A DNA stretch of 64,000 bases, taken from contig NZ_CP117439.1 of assembly GCF_030687575.1 (NCBI RefSeq), forward strand, positions 3,649,501 through 3,713,500, given 5' to 3'. Of this stretch, positions 1-8,927 are shown one piece after another. A program made the translations under genes and the position numbers. The DNA comes from Pseudomonas sp. FP2309. Its GTDB lineage: Bacteria; Pseudomonadota; Gammaproteobacteria; Pseudomonadales; Pseudomonadaceae. Each line of letters starts with the position of its first letter. Position 1 is the first letter of the stretch. The notes under the pieces are model-generated. The model was not told where the DNA came from. It saw nothing but the letters and a program-made list of their open reading frames with translations, and ran no database searches.

Positions 1-163
1 CCGCACCCAGTCGCGCTGACGCCACGGCCTGATTGGCACCCTTGCCACCCGGGACCGTGGAAAACGTCTGGCCGATCAAAGTTTCACCGGCACGGGGCAG
101 CCGGCTGGCACGAGTGACCAGATCCATGTTCAAGCTGCCTACTATCACTACTTTTGCTGGCAT
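1..163 (-). CDS. rbsK: Ribokinase, N-terminal part (runs off the window)
   Basis: Only the first 54 codons are present. Ribokinase phosphorylates ribose to ribose-5-phosphate in the cytoplasm after uptake by the neighbouring Rbs transporter. Translation from the ATG at 163 gives a GSLNMDLV strand followed by the ribokinase/PfkB signature [11 protein letters not shown], which lies in the sugar-binding region. It sits 23 bases downstream of rbsR in the same direction, so it is the distal part of the rbsBACRK operon. The rest, including the ATP-binding C-terminal domain, lies outside the window. Confidence 0.93.
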   Translation of the reverse strand, partial: MPAKVVIVGSLNMDLVTRASRLPRAGETLIGQTFSTVPGGKGANQAVASARLGA

Positions 164-186
164 ACATCAGTACTCATCAATTCGGT

Positions 187-1209
187 TCAGCGGTATTGAG
201 CGAATACACCGGCAACCGGTGCCGTCGACTCACGCAATACAATGCTAGGCGTCACGATGCGCTGATCGATCGGCAGTTGGGGTTTTGCAATTCGTCGCAG
301 TAACAGTTCGGCTGCCGTCTCGCCCAGTTGCAGGATCGATTGCCCGACCGTGGTCAGCGCCGGGTAGACGTAGCGACTCATTTGAATGTCATCGAAGCCG
401 ATCACCGACAGCTCGCCGGGCACGCGGATATTACGCTCCGCCGCTGCCCGCAGCACGCCGAAGCCGATCATGTCGTTGCTGGCAAAAATCGCACTTGGCG
501 GGTTATGCGCCAGCAATTGTACGGCCGCGGCATAACCACCGGTGCTGGTGAAGTCGCTTTCCTGGGTGCGCCCAGCCGCCACCTCCACACCGGCCTCATG
601 CAGCGCACGGTGGTAGCCCGCCAGTCGCATTTGCGCAACGCGGGTGTGAGCCGGCCCACCAATGCAGGCGATGTCGCGATGACCCAACTCAAGCAAGTGG
701 CGAGTCGCCAGATAAGCGCCCTCCTCGTGATCGATACGCACCAGGTCGACGTCGATGCCATCCAGCGCACGGTCGACAATCACCATGGGCGTGCGTACCG
801 CGCTCAAGCCTGCGGCCAAACCGCTGTCGTCACCGCCCACCGACGTAACGATCAAACCGTCGACGCGCTTCTCCAATAAAACCCGTAAATAGCTGCGCTG
901 TTTTTCGGCATTGTCATCGGAGTTACAAAGGATCACGCAATAACCATTACGCTCACAGTAATCCTCAATGCCCCGCGCCAGCTCCGCAAAATATGGGTTG
1001 AGGCTGTTGGGCACCAGCAAGCCAATGGTGGCCGTGGTCTTGGCCTTGAGCGAGCGCGCAACCGCGCTGGGTACGTAGTCGAGCTGCTTGATGGCCGCTT
1101 CGACCTTGATCCGTACCGGCTCGCTCACTGGGCGCGTCTTGTTCACCACATGGGACACCGTGGTGTAGGAAATACCTGCAAGCGCTGCCACATCCTTGAT
1201 CGTTGCCAT
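187..1209 (-). CDS. rbsR: LacI-family ribose operon repressor
   Basis: A 340-residue LacI/GalR regulator. The N-terminal helix-turn-helix (ATIKDVAALAGISYTTVSHV, about residues 2-21) and hinge are typical, followed by a periplasmic-binding-like sensor domain (about 60-330; IGLLVPNSLNPYFAELARGI). Family knowledge: RbsR represses rbs genes and is released by ribose. Here it lies inside the operon, 3 bases after rbsC, so it would be co-expressed and autoregulated. Its likely target is the perfect palindrome at 4871-4884 in the rbsB promoter. The effector sugar is inferred from context. Confidence 0.92.
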   Translation of the reverse strand: MATIKDVAALAGISYTTVSHVVNKTRPVSEPVRIKVEAAIKQLDYVPSAVARSLKAKTTATIGLLVPNSLNPYFAELARGIEDYCERNGYCVILCNSDDNAEKQRSYLRVLLEKRVDGLIVTSVGGDDSGLAAGLSAVRTPMVIVDRALDGIDVDLVRIDHEEGAYLATRHLLELGHRDIACIGGPAHTRVAQMRLAGYHRALHEAGVEVAAGRTQESDFTSTGGYAAAVQLLAHNPPSAIFASNDMIGFGVLRAAAERNIRVPGELSVIGFDDIQMSRYVYPALTTVGQSILQLGETAAELLLRRIAKPQLPIDQRIVTPSIVLRESTAPVAGVFAQYR

Positions 1210-1212
1210 GGT

Positions 1213-2190
1213 TCAGCCCCGCCGACTGGCGCGTCGGCTGCGGTAAGTGTCCAGCACCACGGCAATCACGATCACAGCACCGGTGATGATGCGCTTGGTC
1301 GGTTCCGTGGCGCCAATCTGCGCGAGGCCGGCGGCCAGTACCGAAATGATCAACACACCAAAAAAGGTACTGATAACCGAACCGCGGCCGCCCATCAGGC
1401 TAGTGCCACCGATCACCACCGCGGCGATCACTTGCAGTTCCAGGCCGGAGCCCGCGTTCGGGTCTGCCGCTTCCAGGCGCGAGATCTGGAACAACGCCGC
1501 CACCCCCGCCAGCAACCCCATGAGGCTGAACACCAGAATTTTGTAGGGTTTTGGGTTGATCCCGGCCAGGCGCACGGCCTCTTCGTTGGTGCCGATACCG
1601 ATCAGATAACGACCGAATACGGTACGGGTCAACACCAGTTGCGCCACGATGATCACCAGCAAGGCGATGATGAACGACGGCGATATACCAAAGGCAATCG
1701 GGTTCGACAGCCAGGCGAACGAATCGCCGATATAGGCCGTGCGCGAGCCGGTCATCTGGTACGCGACGCCGCGGGCCATCTCCAGCACACCCAAGGACAC
1801 GATAAACGAGGGAATCCGCCAGGCCACGGTGATCGAACCGGTGATAGTGCCGGCCAACGCGGCGCAGCCCATGCCCAGCACCGCGGCCGGTAATACGCTC
1901 CAGCCCCAGCCGAGAATCGCTACGCTGACGGCCGACGCGGCCAACGCCAGCACCGAGCCCACCGACAGGTCAATGCCGCCGATGATCAGAATGAAGGTCA
2001 TGCCGACCGCCAGCACCATCAGGTCCGGGATCTGGTTGGCGAGGGTGCTGAAGGTGTCGTAGGACAGGAAGTGATCACTGAGTACCGAGAACAACGCAAT
2101 CATTGCAAGCAAGGCGCCCGCCAGGCCCAGGTATGTGCCCAGGCCGTAGAAGTTGCCGCCGGTTTTACCGGGGGAAGTTGTGGTTTTCAT
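1213..2190 (-). CDS. rbsC: Ribose ABC transporter, permease
   Basis: A 325-residue BPD_transp_2 (AraH/RbsC) permease with about eight to ten hydrophobic segments. It forms the inner-membrane channel of the ribose importer with RbsA (ATPase) and RbsB (binding protein). Motifs include DLSVGSVLALAASA near residue 75 and the loop GGTSLMGGRGSV near 260, which contacts the ATPase in this family. The start codon overlaps the rbsA stop by four bases (ATGA), so the two are translationally coupled. Length matches E. coli RbsC. Confidence 0.95.
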   Translation of the reverse strand: MKTTTSPGKTGGNFYGLGTYLGLAGALLAMIALFSVLSDHFLSYDTFSTLANQIPDLMVLAVGMTFILIIGGIDLSVGSVLALAASAVSVAILGWGWSVLPAAVLGMGCAALAGTITGSITVAWRIPSFIVSLGVLEMARGVAYQMTGSRTAYIGDSFAWLSNPIAFGISPSFIIALLVIIVAQLVLTRTVFGRYLIGIGTNEEAVRLAGINPKPYKILVFSLMGLLAGVAALFQISRLEAADPNAGSGLELQVIAAVVIGGTSLMGGRGSVISTFFGVLIISVLAAGLAQIGATEPTKRIITGAVIVIAVVLDTYRSRRASRRG

Positions 2191-3740
2191 GGGGTATTCC
2201 TAGGCGCGGCTTCGTTGAGCAGCGCATCACGTTTTTGATAGCCGGCAAACGCGGCGGCGAGCAATTCGTCCTGGGTCCAGCTGTCGCGCTCGAAGGTTTC
2301 GATCAAACGTCCGGCAGACAGCACGCCGATGCGATCGCAGATCAGCATGAGTTCACGCAGGTCGCTGGACACCACCACCAACGCTTTGCCCTGACGAGTC
2401 AGTTCGCCAAGCAAGGCGTAAATATCGAATTTGGCCCCGACGTCGATACCTCGGGTTGGTTCGTCGAAGAGCATTACGGAGCAGTCGCGCTCAAGCCAGC
2501 GGCCGATCACGACTTTCTGCTGATTGCCGCCCGACAGTTCGGATACCAACTGCGCCGGGCTGGAGCTGCGGATACGCATCGCGTCGATCTGGCGCGTAGC
2601 CAAGGCGGTTTCGTCGCGGCTGTTCACAACCCCACCACCGGAGATTTCCGGCATGTTGCCCAACGCAATATTCGCGCTGATGGACTGCGTCAGCAGCAAG
2701 CCTTCACCTTTACGGTCCTCGGTGATCAACGCGATGCCATGCCCGACCGCGTCCACCGGCGAGCGGATGCTCACCACCTGAGCCGGCGAGCCCAGGGCCA
2801 CGGTGCCGCTGTCTGGGAGGTCGGCGCCGAAGATCAGGCGCAGCAGCTCGGTGCGACCGGCGCCGATCAGGCCGGAAATGCCGTAGATCTCGCCGGCACG
2901 CACTTCAAACGACACGTCGCGCACCTTATCCGAACGGCTCAACCCTTTGACCGTCAAGGCCGGACCACCAATGGTGCGCGGGCCCAGGTCGATGTGTTCA
3001 CCCAGCTCGCGACCGACCATCAAGGTCACCAGTTGCTCACTGTTGTAATTGGCCATCGGCTCGACGCAGACCAGCTTGCCGTCACGCAGTACCGCAATGC
3101 GCTGGGCAACACGGGCCAGCTCTTCGAGCCGATGCGAAATATAGATGATCGCCACCCCCCGGGCCTGCAGGCGGGTGATTTGCTCAAACAGCATCTCGAC
3201 TTCACGGGCGGTGAGCATCGCCGTGGGTTCGTCGAGGATCAGCACATGGCAATCGCCAATGAGGTTACGGGCGATCTCGACCATCTGTTGATGACCGATG
3301 CCCAGGCTGCCAACCAGGGTGTCCGGGTCAATGGCGTCCAGGCCGACCTGCGCCATGGCTTCGATCGCGGCTTTGCGCAGTTGCTTGCGGCTGATCCAGC
3401 CACAATTGCTCGGCAGGTTATCCAGAAACAGGTTTTCGGCCACGGTAAGGGTCGGCAGCAGATTGAGTTCCTGCATGACCATACGCACACCCAACGCCTC
3501 GGCCTGGGTGCGGCTGCCAGGACGGTAATCCTGCCCCATGAATTGCATGTGCCCGGTGGTCGGCGTGACCAGCCCGCCGATAATCTTCGACAACGTGCTT
3601 TTGCCTGCGCCGTTTTCACCGGTCAGCGCCAACACCTCACCACGATTAAGCGTGAGTGTGATGTCGGACAGAACCGGTTGGGCATAGGTCTTACCGATAC
3701 CGCTGACCGAGAGGACAGCGTTCGGGGCGGAAGATGACAT
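2187..3740 (-). CDS. rbsA: Ribose ABC transporter, tandem ATPase
   Basis: A 517-residue protein with two ABC cassettes, the form found in CUT2 sugar importers. Cassette 1 has Walker A GENGAGKST (about 42-50) and Walker B ILDEPTA. Its signature is LGIGHQQM rather than LSGGQ. Cassette 2 has the degenerate Walker A GLIGAGRTE usual for RbsA/AraG/MglA, but a good signature LSGGNQQKV. It powers ribose uptake through RbsC. A GGAG ribosome site lies just upstream of the ATG at 3740, and the gene follows rbsB by 57 bases. Confidence 0.95.
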   Translation of the reverse strand: MSSSAPNAVLSVSGIGKTYAQPVLSDITLTLNRGEVLALTGENGAGKSTLSKIIGGLVTPTTGHMQFMGQDYRPGSRTQAEALGVRMVMQELNLLPTLTVAENLFLDNLPSNCGWISRKQLRKAAIEAMAQVGLDAIDPDTLVGSLGIGHQQMVEIARNLIGDCHVLILDEPTAMLTAREVEMLFEQITRLQARGVAIIYISHRLEELARVAQRIAVLRDGKLVCVEPMANYNSEQLVTLMVGRELGEHIDLGPRTIGGPALTVKGLSRSDKVRDVSFEVRAGEIYGISGLIGAGRTELLRLIFGADLPDSGTVALGSPAQVVSIRSPVDAVGHGIALITEDRKGEGLLLTQSISANIALGNMPEISGGGVVNSRDETALATRQIDAMRIRSSSPAQLVSELSGGNQQKVVIGRWLERDCSVMLFDEPTRGIDVGAKFDIYALLGELTRQGKALVVVSSDLRELMLICDRIGVLSAGRLIETFERDSWTQDELLAAAFAGYQKRDALLNEAAPRNTP

Positions 3741-3797
3741 AGGAAAATCTCCAGGCGTCCGCTCAGGACGAGCGGACGCTGTTGGGTGCTGCCGGAA

Positions 3798-4757
3798 TTA
3801 CTTCTTGATGACGAGCTCGACCGGGGTTTCGATCACGCCGTCCTTGGCATCGACTTTCTCACCCTTGACCAGCTTGAGGGCATTCTGGATACCGAATACC
3901 GCTTGCTGGGCTGCAGCCTGGTCGGCAGTGGCCAGGACGCGTCCGTCCTGCAACATCGGCTTGATCGCTTCGATGTTGTCGTAGCCTACGACCAGGACTT
4001 TACCGGCCTTGCCTGCGGCACGGACGGCAGAGACCGCACCCAGAGCCATGTTGTCGTTACCCGCCAACAGGGCCTTGAGGTCCGGGTATTCGCTGAGCAT
4101 GGCCGAGGCGACTTTCTGACCCTGGTCAATTTCCCAGTTGCCGGATTGAGTCGAGACGATCTTCATGCCGGCCGCGTCCATCGCATCCTTGTAGCCTGCG
4201 GTGCGCTGTTGGGCGTTGGTGGTGGTCGGTACACCTTCGATAATGCCGACCTTGTCACCTTTGCTCAGCTTTTCGGCCAGGTAGTCGCCTACCAGCTTGG
4301 CGCCTTTGCGGTTATCCGGACCTACGAACGGAATTTCGAGCTTTTTGCTTTTCAGCACATCCGGGTCCAGACGGTTGTCGATGTTGACCACCTTGATACC
4401 GGCGTCGGAGGCTTTCTTGAGCACGGTGACCAGTGCTTTGGAGTCGGCAGGCGCGATGACGATGGCGTTGACCTTGGCGAGGATCATCTGATTGACGATA
4501 TCAATCTGCGCGCTGGTGTCGGTTTCGTTCTTGATGCCGTTGGTGATCATGTCGAAATCGGCGGTGTGGTCTTTCTGGTAGGCCTTGGCACCGTCCTGCA
4601 TGGTCACGAAAAATTCGTTGGCGAGGGACTTCATCACCAGGCCGACCTTCGGTTTGGCGGCGGCGTCATCAGCAAATGCAGAGGAAAGAGGTAAAGCGGC
4701 GGATGCGGCAGCAAGCACAGCGACAGCAAGAAGACGTCCAGCGAATGGCAGCTTCAT
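3798..4757 (-). CDS. rbsB: Ribose-binding periplasmic protein
   Basis: A 319-residue periplasmic binding protein and first gene of the rbs operon. A Sec signal peptide covers roughly residues 1-29 (positive N-terminus, hydrophobic core, ...SSAFA). The mature part is a type 1 sugar-binding fold (KVGLVMKSLANEFF, GNDNMALGAVSAVRAAG, VVGYDN). It captures ribose and delivers it to RbsC. It is read from the promoter at 4864-4892, which contains a LacI-type operator. Substrate is assigned from similarity and from the rbsACRK neighbours. Confidence 0.93.
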   Translation of the reverse strand: MKLPFAGRLLAVAVLAAASAALPLSSAFADDAAAKPKVGLVMKSLANEFFVTMQDGAKAYQKDHTADFDMITNGIKNETDTSAQIDIVNQMILAKVNAIVIAPADSKALVTVLKKASDAGIKVVNIDNRLDPDVLKSKKLEIPFVGPDNRKGAKLVGDYLAEKLSKGDKVGIIEGVPTTTNAQQRTAGYKDAMDAAGMKIVSTQSGNWEIDQGQKVASAMLSEYPDLKALLAGNDNMALGAVSAVRAAGKAGKVLVVGYDNIEAIKPMLQDGRVLATADQAAAQQAVFGIQNALKLVKGEKVDAKDGVIETPVELVIKK

Positions 4758-4863
4758 GGGTTTACTCCGATCTTATGATTATTGTGAGCAACGCTCGCAC
4801 CGAAGAACGTTTCGGCGCCCTCCCACCCGGGTGGCTGATACGAGCGTTCACCGGACTCGGTGA

Positions 4864-4892
4864 AACATCTCGCAAACGTTTGCGTTAGTCAA
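4864..4892 (-). promoter_or_regulatory. rbsB promoter with embedded LacI-type operator
   Basis: On the minus strand a -35 hexamer TTGACT (4892-4887) is followed after 17 bases by GATGTT (4869-4864), a weak -10. The spacer contains the perfect 14-base palindrome CGCAAACGTTTGCG (4871-4884) with the central CG typical of LacI/GalR operators. Binding there would block RNA polymerase. RbsR, encoded in the operon, is the obvious candidate. The palindrome is seen directly; promoter use is inferred. Confidence 0.75.
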
Positions 4893-5061
4893 ACTATGAG
4901 AACGTTGCAGCGATTTGTCAACGGTACAACACAGCCTTTCATTGCAATGCCTCCAGCCCTGCCTCACACACCCGTGGAAGACCTTCGCACCCTCTGCGCT
5001 GCACCGCCGCTCCTTGAAACGACAGGTATTGGCGCACGATCAGGATTTTTCCGTCAGTTTT
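4893..5061. other. Intergenic region between the rbs and ansB control regions
   Basis: With the control sites on either side this makes a gap of about 540 bases between rbsB and the glutaminase gene. No convincing gene is seen in it. The ORF possible on the plus strand across 4860-5255 runs through the boxes and promoter described separately and has no recognisable protein features. Confidence 0.5.
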
Positions 5062-5106
5062 TTCGGACAACCGAACGCAACGACTCAGGTTGTTCGGAAA
5101 GCCGGA
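5062..5106 (+). promoter_or_regulatory. Two AauR-like activator boxes upstream of ansB
   Basis: TTCGGACAACCGAA (5062-5075) matches the motif TTCGGNNNNCCGAA reported for AauR, the sigma-54-dependent activator of acidic amino acid and glutaminase genes in P. putida. A second copy, TTCGGAAAGCCGGA (5093-5106), differs at one base. The centres are 31 bases apart, about three helical turns, so both face the same side of the DNA. They lie roughly 100-130 bases upstream of the sigma-54 promoter, the usual enhancer distance. An 18-base perfect palindrome, GCCGGACAATTGTCCGGC (5101-5118), overlaps the second box. Confidence 0.7.
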
Positions 5107-5191
5107 CAATTGTCCGGCGCCACGCCTCAACAAAACAAATAAAAACGTTATATATCAATAGATTAATTAATATACGGGAACACGATCAGCC

Positions 5192-5207
5192 TGGTACGGA
5201 TCCTGCT
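5192..5207 (+). promoter_or_regulatory. Sigma-54 promoter of ansB
   Basis: TGGTACGGATCCTGCT fits the -24/-12 consensus TGGCACG-N4-TTGCW with two differences and keeps the invariant GG-N10-GC spacing (GG 5193-5194, GC 5205-5206). Transcription would start near 5218, giving a leader of about 77 bases before the ATG at 5295. The AauR-like boxes upstream support RpoN-dependent activation. Confidence 0.7.
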
Positions 5208-5255
5208 CCTACACAGCGCCTTGGGCATGCAGCGACGCCCAGGTGTTCTAGATGA

Positions 5256-6383
<1,128 letters not shown>

Positions 6384-6541
6384 TTCCTGGTGAAACGCCA
6401 CGCGGGGGCGGTCTGACCGCTCCTGCTTCCCTCGCTGAATCCCGCCGTAAACGCCTCCCCGCCCTACATCCAACACTCCAATTTGTTGTAAGACGAACTT
6501 CTTGAAGTTTAAGCAGTTGCGAAATCGCCTACAGTTAAATA

Positions 6542-6557
6542 CTGTATGCACATACAG
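6542..6557 (+). promoter_or_regulatory. LexA (SOS) box
   Basis: CTGTATGCACATACAG is a near-perfect CTG-N10-CAG SOS box with the favoured TAT/ATA flanks. It ends 18 bases before the GTG start of the DUF1654 gene and just ahead of its ribosome site, a position where LexA would repress transcription. The DUF1654 gene and endA downstream would therefore be DNA-damage induced. Confidence 0.85.
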
Positions 6558-6575
6558 CAAACTAAGGAATACTCT

Positions 6576-6827
6576 GTGGCAAAGTCTTCTTCTGCAGCGC
6601 CAACTCCACCGGATGCCTACGAACGCCTGGCTGTTCGTGTGCAAAAGATCATCAACTCCACCAATGCGCAAAAGGCCAGGGCCGCCTTGATCTTCCGCTT
6701 GCCGGACGAGCCCGAGGACGAGTGGCAGCGTTTACTGGAGGAAATCGCGGAGAACGACAACGTCACCCTCGCCTATCGCGACGACGGCGGTGTGCAGATT
6801 TTCTGGGTTGTGCCGAAGGAAGATTGA
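6576..6827 (+). CDS. DUF1654 family protein, SOS-regulated
   Basis: An 83-residue protein starting at GTG 6576, chosen because AAGGA (6564-6568) lies seven bases upstream and because the earlier ATG at 6546 falls inside the LexA box. The sequence is small, acidic and soluble (YERLAVRVQKIINS, FRLPDEPEDEW, VQIFWVVP) and fits DUF1654, a family found mainly in Pseudomonas with no established function. It is followed after four bases by the endonuclease I gene, so the pair is probably one SOS transcript. No catalytic motif is visible; a DNA-damage or regulatory role is inferred only from the LexA box. Confidence 0.85.
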   Translation: MAKSSSAAPTPPDAYERLAVRVQKIINSTNAQKARAALIFRLPDEPEDEWQRLLEEIAENDNVTLAYRDDGGVQIFWVVPKED

Positions 6828-6831
6828 TTCA

Positions 6832-7521
6832 ATGAGTGCCCGTTTTATTGCTGCGTGTTGTCTGTTTTTTGCCGTTGCCGCCCACGCTCAGGCACCTCGA
6901 ACCTTCAGTGAAGCCAAGAAAGTCGCCTGGACGCTCTACGCACCGCAATCCACCGAGTTCTATTGCGGCTGCAAATACACCGGCAACCGCGTGGACCTGA
7001 AAGCCTGCGGCTATATCCCGCGTAAAAACTCCAGCCGCGCCAGGCGCATCGAGTGGGAGCACATTGTTCCGGCCTGGCAGATAGGGCATCAGCGCCAGTG
7101 CTGGCAGGATGGCGGGCGCAAGAACTGCACGCGCCGTGATGAGGTGTTCAAGCGCGCTGAAGCCGACCTGCACAACCTGGTGCCGAGCATCGGCGAGGTG
7201 AATGGCGACCGGAATAACTTCAGTTTCGGCTGGCTGCCGGTGCAACGCGGGCAGTACGGCTCATGCCTGACCCAGGTGGACTTCAAAGCCAAAAAGGTCA
7301 TGCCGCGTCCGTCCATTCGCGGGATGATTGCACGTACCTATTTCTACATGAGCAAGCAGTATGGCTTGCGCCTGTCAAAACAGGATCGCCGGCTGTATGA
7401 AGCCTGGAACAAGACTTACCCGGTGCAGGCCTGGGAGCGCCAGCGTAACCAGACCGTGGCGTGCGTCATGGGACGCGGCAATGAATTTGTAGGCCCTGTG
7501 AACCTCAAAGCCTGCGGCTGA
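6832..7521 (+). CDS. endA: Secreted endonuclease I
   Basis: A 229-residue non-specific DNase of the EndA/Dns/Vvn family. The start at 6832 gives a clean signal peptide (residues 1-21, ...FFAVAAHAQA). The catalytic motif RRIEWEHIVPAWQIG (about 71-85) contains the beta-beta-alpha-metal His77, and VNGDRNNFSFGW supplies the metal-binding Asn. Multiple Cys residues suggest disulfides and a periplasmic or extracellular location. It sits four bases after the DUF1654 gene behind a LexA box, so nuclease production is probably tied to DNA damage, which is unusual for this family. Confidence 0.93.
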   Translation: MSARFIAACCLFFAVAAHAQAPRTFSEAKKVAWTLYAPQSTEFYCGCKYTGNRVDLKACGYIPRKNSSRARRIEWEHIVPAWQIGHQRQCWQDGGRKNCTRRDEVFKRAEADLHNLVPSIGEVNGDRNNFSFGWLPVQRGQYGSCLTQVDFKAKKVMPRPSIRGMIARTYFYMSKQYGLRLSKQDRRLYEAWNKTYPVQAWERQRNQTVACVMGRGNEFVGPVNLKACG

Positions 7522-7552
7522 ACGTGGGCGGCATGCCGCCCGATCCAGCCAG

Positions 7553-7933
7553 TCATTGCGCGGCGTTGTGCTCGATGATTTCGGAGACGGTGTCGGTTTT
7601 CTTGGCGCGGGCCATTTTTTCGTTGAGCAGCGTCTGCTTGGCTTCGGCTTCTGCCTTGGTTGCGAACGGCCCCAAAAGCACCTCGTCCTTACCGTCGACC
7701 TTCACGATATAAAAATTGAAACCATGTTCGAGCAACCACGCGGTCAGGTCGGTGATCGCCTGCAACTTGTGGTCTGGCGGACCAACCCGCAGATCCCATT
7801 CCTGGGCGGCAATCGCGCCGGTTTGTGGCTGGGTTTCGGTGACGGCAGGCTTGGCCCTGGGCGCATCGACGCTTTTGCCTTCACCGCATCCGGCCAGTGC
7901 CAACACCGCCATTGCCATCGCTACTTTACGCAC
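7553..7933 (-). CDS. SPOR-domain lipoprotein
   Basis: A 126-residue lipoprotein with GTG start at 7933 (AAGGAG eight bases upstream). The lipobox LALAGC puts the acylated cysteine at about residue 16. The C-terminal half (about 50-115; FYIVKVDGKDEVLLGPFATKAEAEAKQTLLNEK) is a SPOR domain, which binds denuded peptidoglycan glycan strands, usually at the division septum. It converges with endA. The exact cell-wall role is not known. Confidence 0.85.
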   Translation of the reverse strand: MRKVAMAMAVLALAGCGEGKSVDAPRAKPAVTETQPQTGAIAAQEWDLRVGPPDHKLQAITDLTAWLLEHGFNFYIVKVDGKDEVLLGPFATKAEAEAKQTLLNEKMARAKKTDTVSEIIEHNAAQ

Positions 7934-8061
7934 TGCCCTGCTCCTTTAAAGGATAAAGAGGCGACTTTATCATTCACTGTCTATTCTGGCCGTCATAAAC
8001 GTTGGCTTAAACAATGCGAATGATGTATCCCAGACCTGTATGATGCCGCCATGGGAATTAA

Positions 8062-8180
8062 TGTCGCCTCTATGCGTCCTAAAAGAGGCAGTCACAGGGA
8101 AGCGCTTAGCAGTAAGCTACACACATCCGACACCTGCCCTGTCTGAAACATGTGTCCTTAAAAGTAATCAAGGAGAAGTC
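8062..8180 (+). promoter_or_regulatory. rsmE leader with hairpins and GGA motifs
   Basis: The stretch before the rsmE start can form GCCTCT...AGAGGC (about 8065-8088) and GCTTA-GCAG-TAAGC (8104-8117). GGA trinucleotides occur at the ribosome site (TCAAGGAGAA, 8168-8177) and near 8097. CsrA/RsmA proteins bind GGA in loops or at ribosome sites, and rsmE is known to be autoregulated in P. protegens, so feedback on translation is plausible. Confidence 0.45.
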
Positions 8181-8181
8181 C

Positions 8182-8376
8182 ATGCTTATACTCACCCGCA
8201 AAGTCGGTGAAAGCATAAACATCGGTGATGACATCACGATCACCATCCTCGGCGTAAGCGGCCAGCAAGTACGAATCGGCATCAACGCGCCCAAAGATGT
8301 TGCCGTACATCGCGAAGAGATCTACCAACGCATCCAGGCCGGCCTGACTGCTCCGGACAAAAACCAGACGCCTTGA
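8182..8376 (+). CDS. rsmE: CsrA-family RNA-binding regulator RsmE
   Basis: A 64-residue protein starting [18 protein letters not shown]. It has the full CsrA fold with the RNA-binding residues Leu4/Arg6 at the N-terminus and [10 protein letters not shown] at the end of the fold. The [24 protein letters not shown] variant and the TAPDKNQTP tail match RsmE rather than RsmA of fluorescent pseudomonads. It represses translation by binding GGA motifs at ribosome sites and is titrated by RsmX/Y/Z RNAs under GacS/GacA control. The start is set by AGGAG at 8171. Confidence 0.9.
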   Translation: MLILTRKVGESINIGDDITITILGVSGQQVRIGINAPKDVAVHREEIYQRIQAGLTAPDKNQTP

Positions 8377-8585
8377 AGCGCCCTCAGTAGCCAGCCCTTT
8401 CGTGCACTGTAACGGCTGGCGAAAACCCCTTCGAATTGCTCTTGTGTGTTGCGCCACTTGCTTTGTCGATACGTTCATCTGCCCTCAGTATGAAACTGTC
8501 GTCACGTATGGAACTTGTTACATTATCTAAGGCCGAATCCACTGACTGACATCACAGCCGTCTGTGTGCACTCAGGAGCCCGTCG

Positions 8586-8831
8586 ATGAGGCCCACTACC
8601 GTGCAGCCGTTTCTTTCCCGATCGTGGGCAATCGCCTTGCTGATTGGGATGGCGTTCGTCGGCTTGGAATATGCCCTTAAGCTGAAACTGGAAGACGCCG
8701 GCGGCCCCCGTTCCTGGCTGGACCTGACACTACTGCTGTGCGGCTACCTGTTCATGTTCTGCCTCAAGCCTATCCAGAAGGCAGTGCAGCGCAAACTTTG
8801 CCAGCGAACCGCGCAAAAAGCCGCAGGCTGA
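8586..8831 (+). CDS. Small two-helix membrane protein
   Basis: An 81-residue protein with two predicted membrane segments (about 12-31, IALLIGMAFVGLEYAL; and about 46-62, LTLLLCGYLFMFCLKPI) and a basic C-terminus (QKAVQRKLCQRTAQKAAG). AGGAG at 8574-8578 supports the ATG at 8586. No family recognised; a conserved Pseudomonas hypothetical is likely. It lies between rsmE and another small protein without tight spacing. Confidence 0.65.
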   Translation: MRPTTVQPFLSRSWAIALLIGMAFVGLEYALKLKLEDAGGPRSWLDLTLLLCGYLFMFCLKPIQKAVQRKLCQRTAQKAAG

Positions 8832-8927
8832 CCGACGCTGCCTGCCATCAGATCGCCGGTATTTACAGGCTCGCAACAGGACCTATTCTTGGGATTGTTC
8901 GCACAGCCAGTAAAGGTGCTGAAGCCG

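Noticed and set aside
1150..1893. A 247-codon plus-strand ORF opposite rbsC
   Set aside because: Antisense shadow with charged, motif-free translation.
2103..3737. A 544-codon plus-strand ORF opposite rbsA
   Set aside because: Antisense shadow of a clear ABC ATPase; the translation is rich in His/Gln/Arg/Asp with no fold or motif. High GC creates such long open frames.
4860..5255. A 131-codon plus-strand ORF upstream of ansB
   Set aside because: It overlaps the AauR-like boxes, the 18-base palindrome and the sigma-54 promoter, and has no ribosome site or conserved features.
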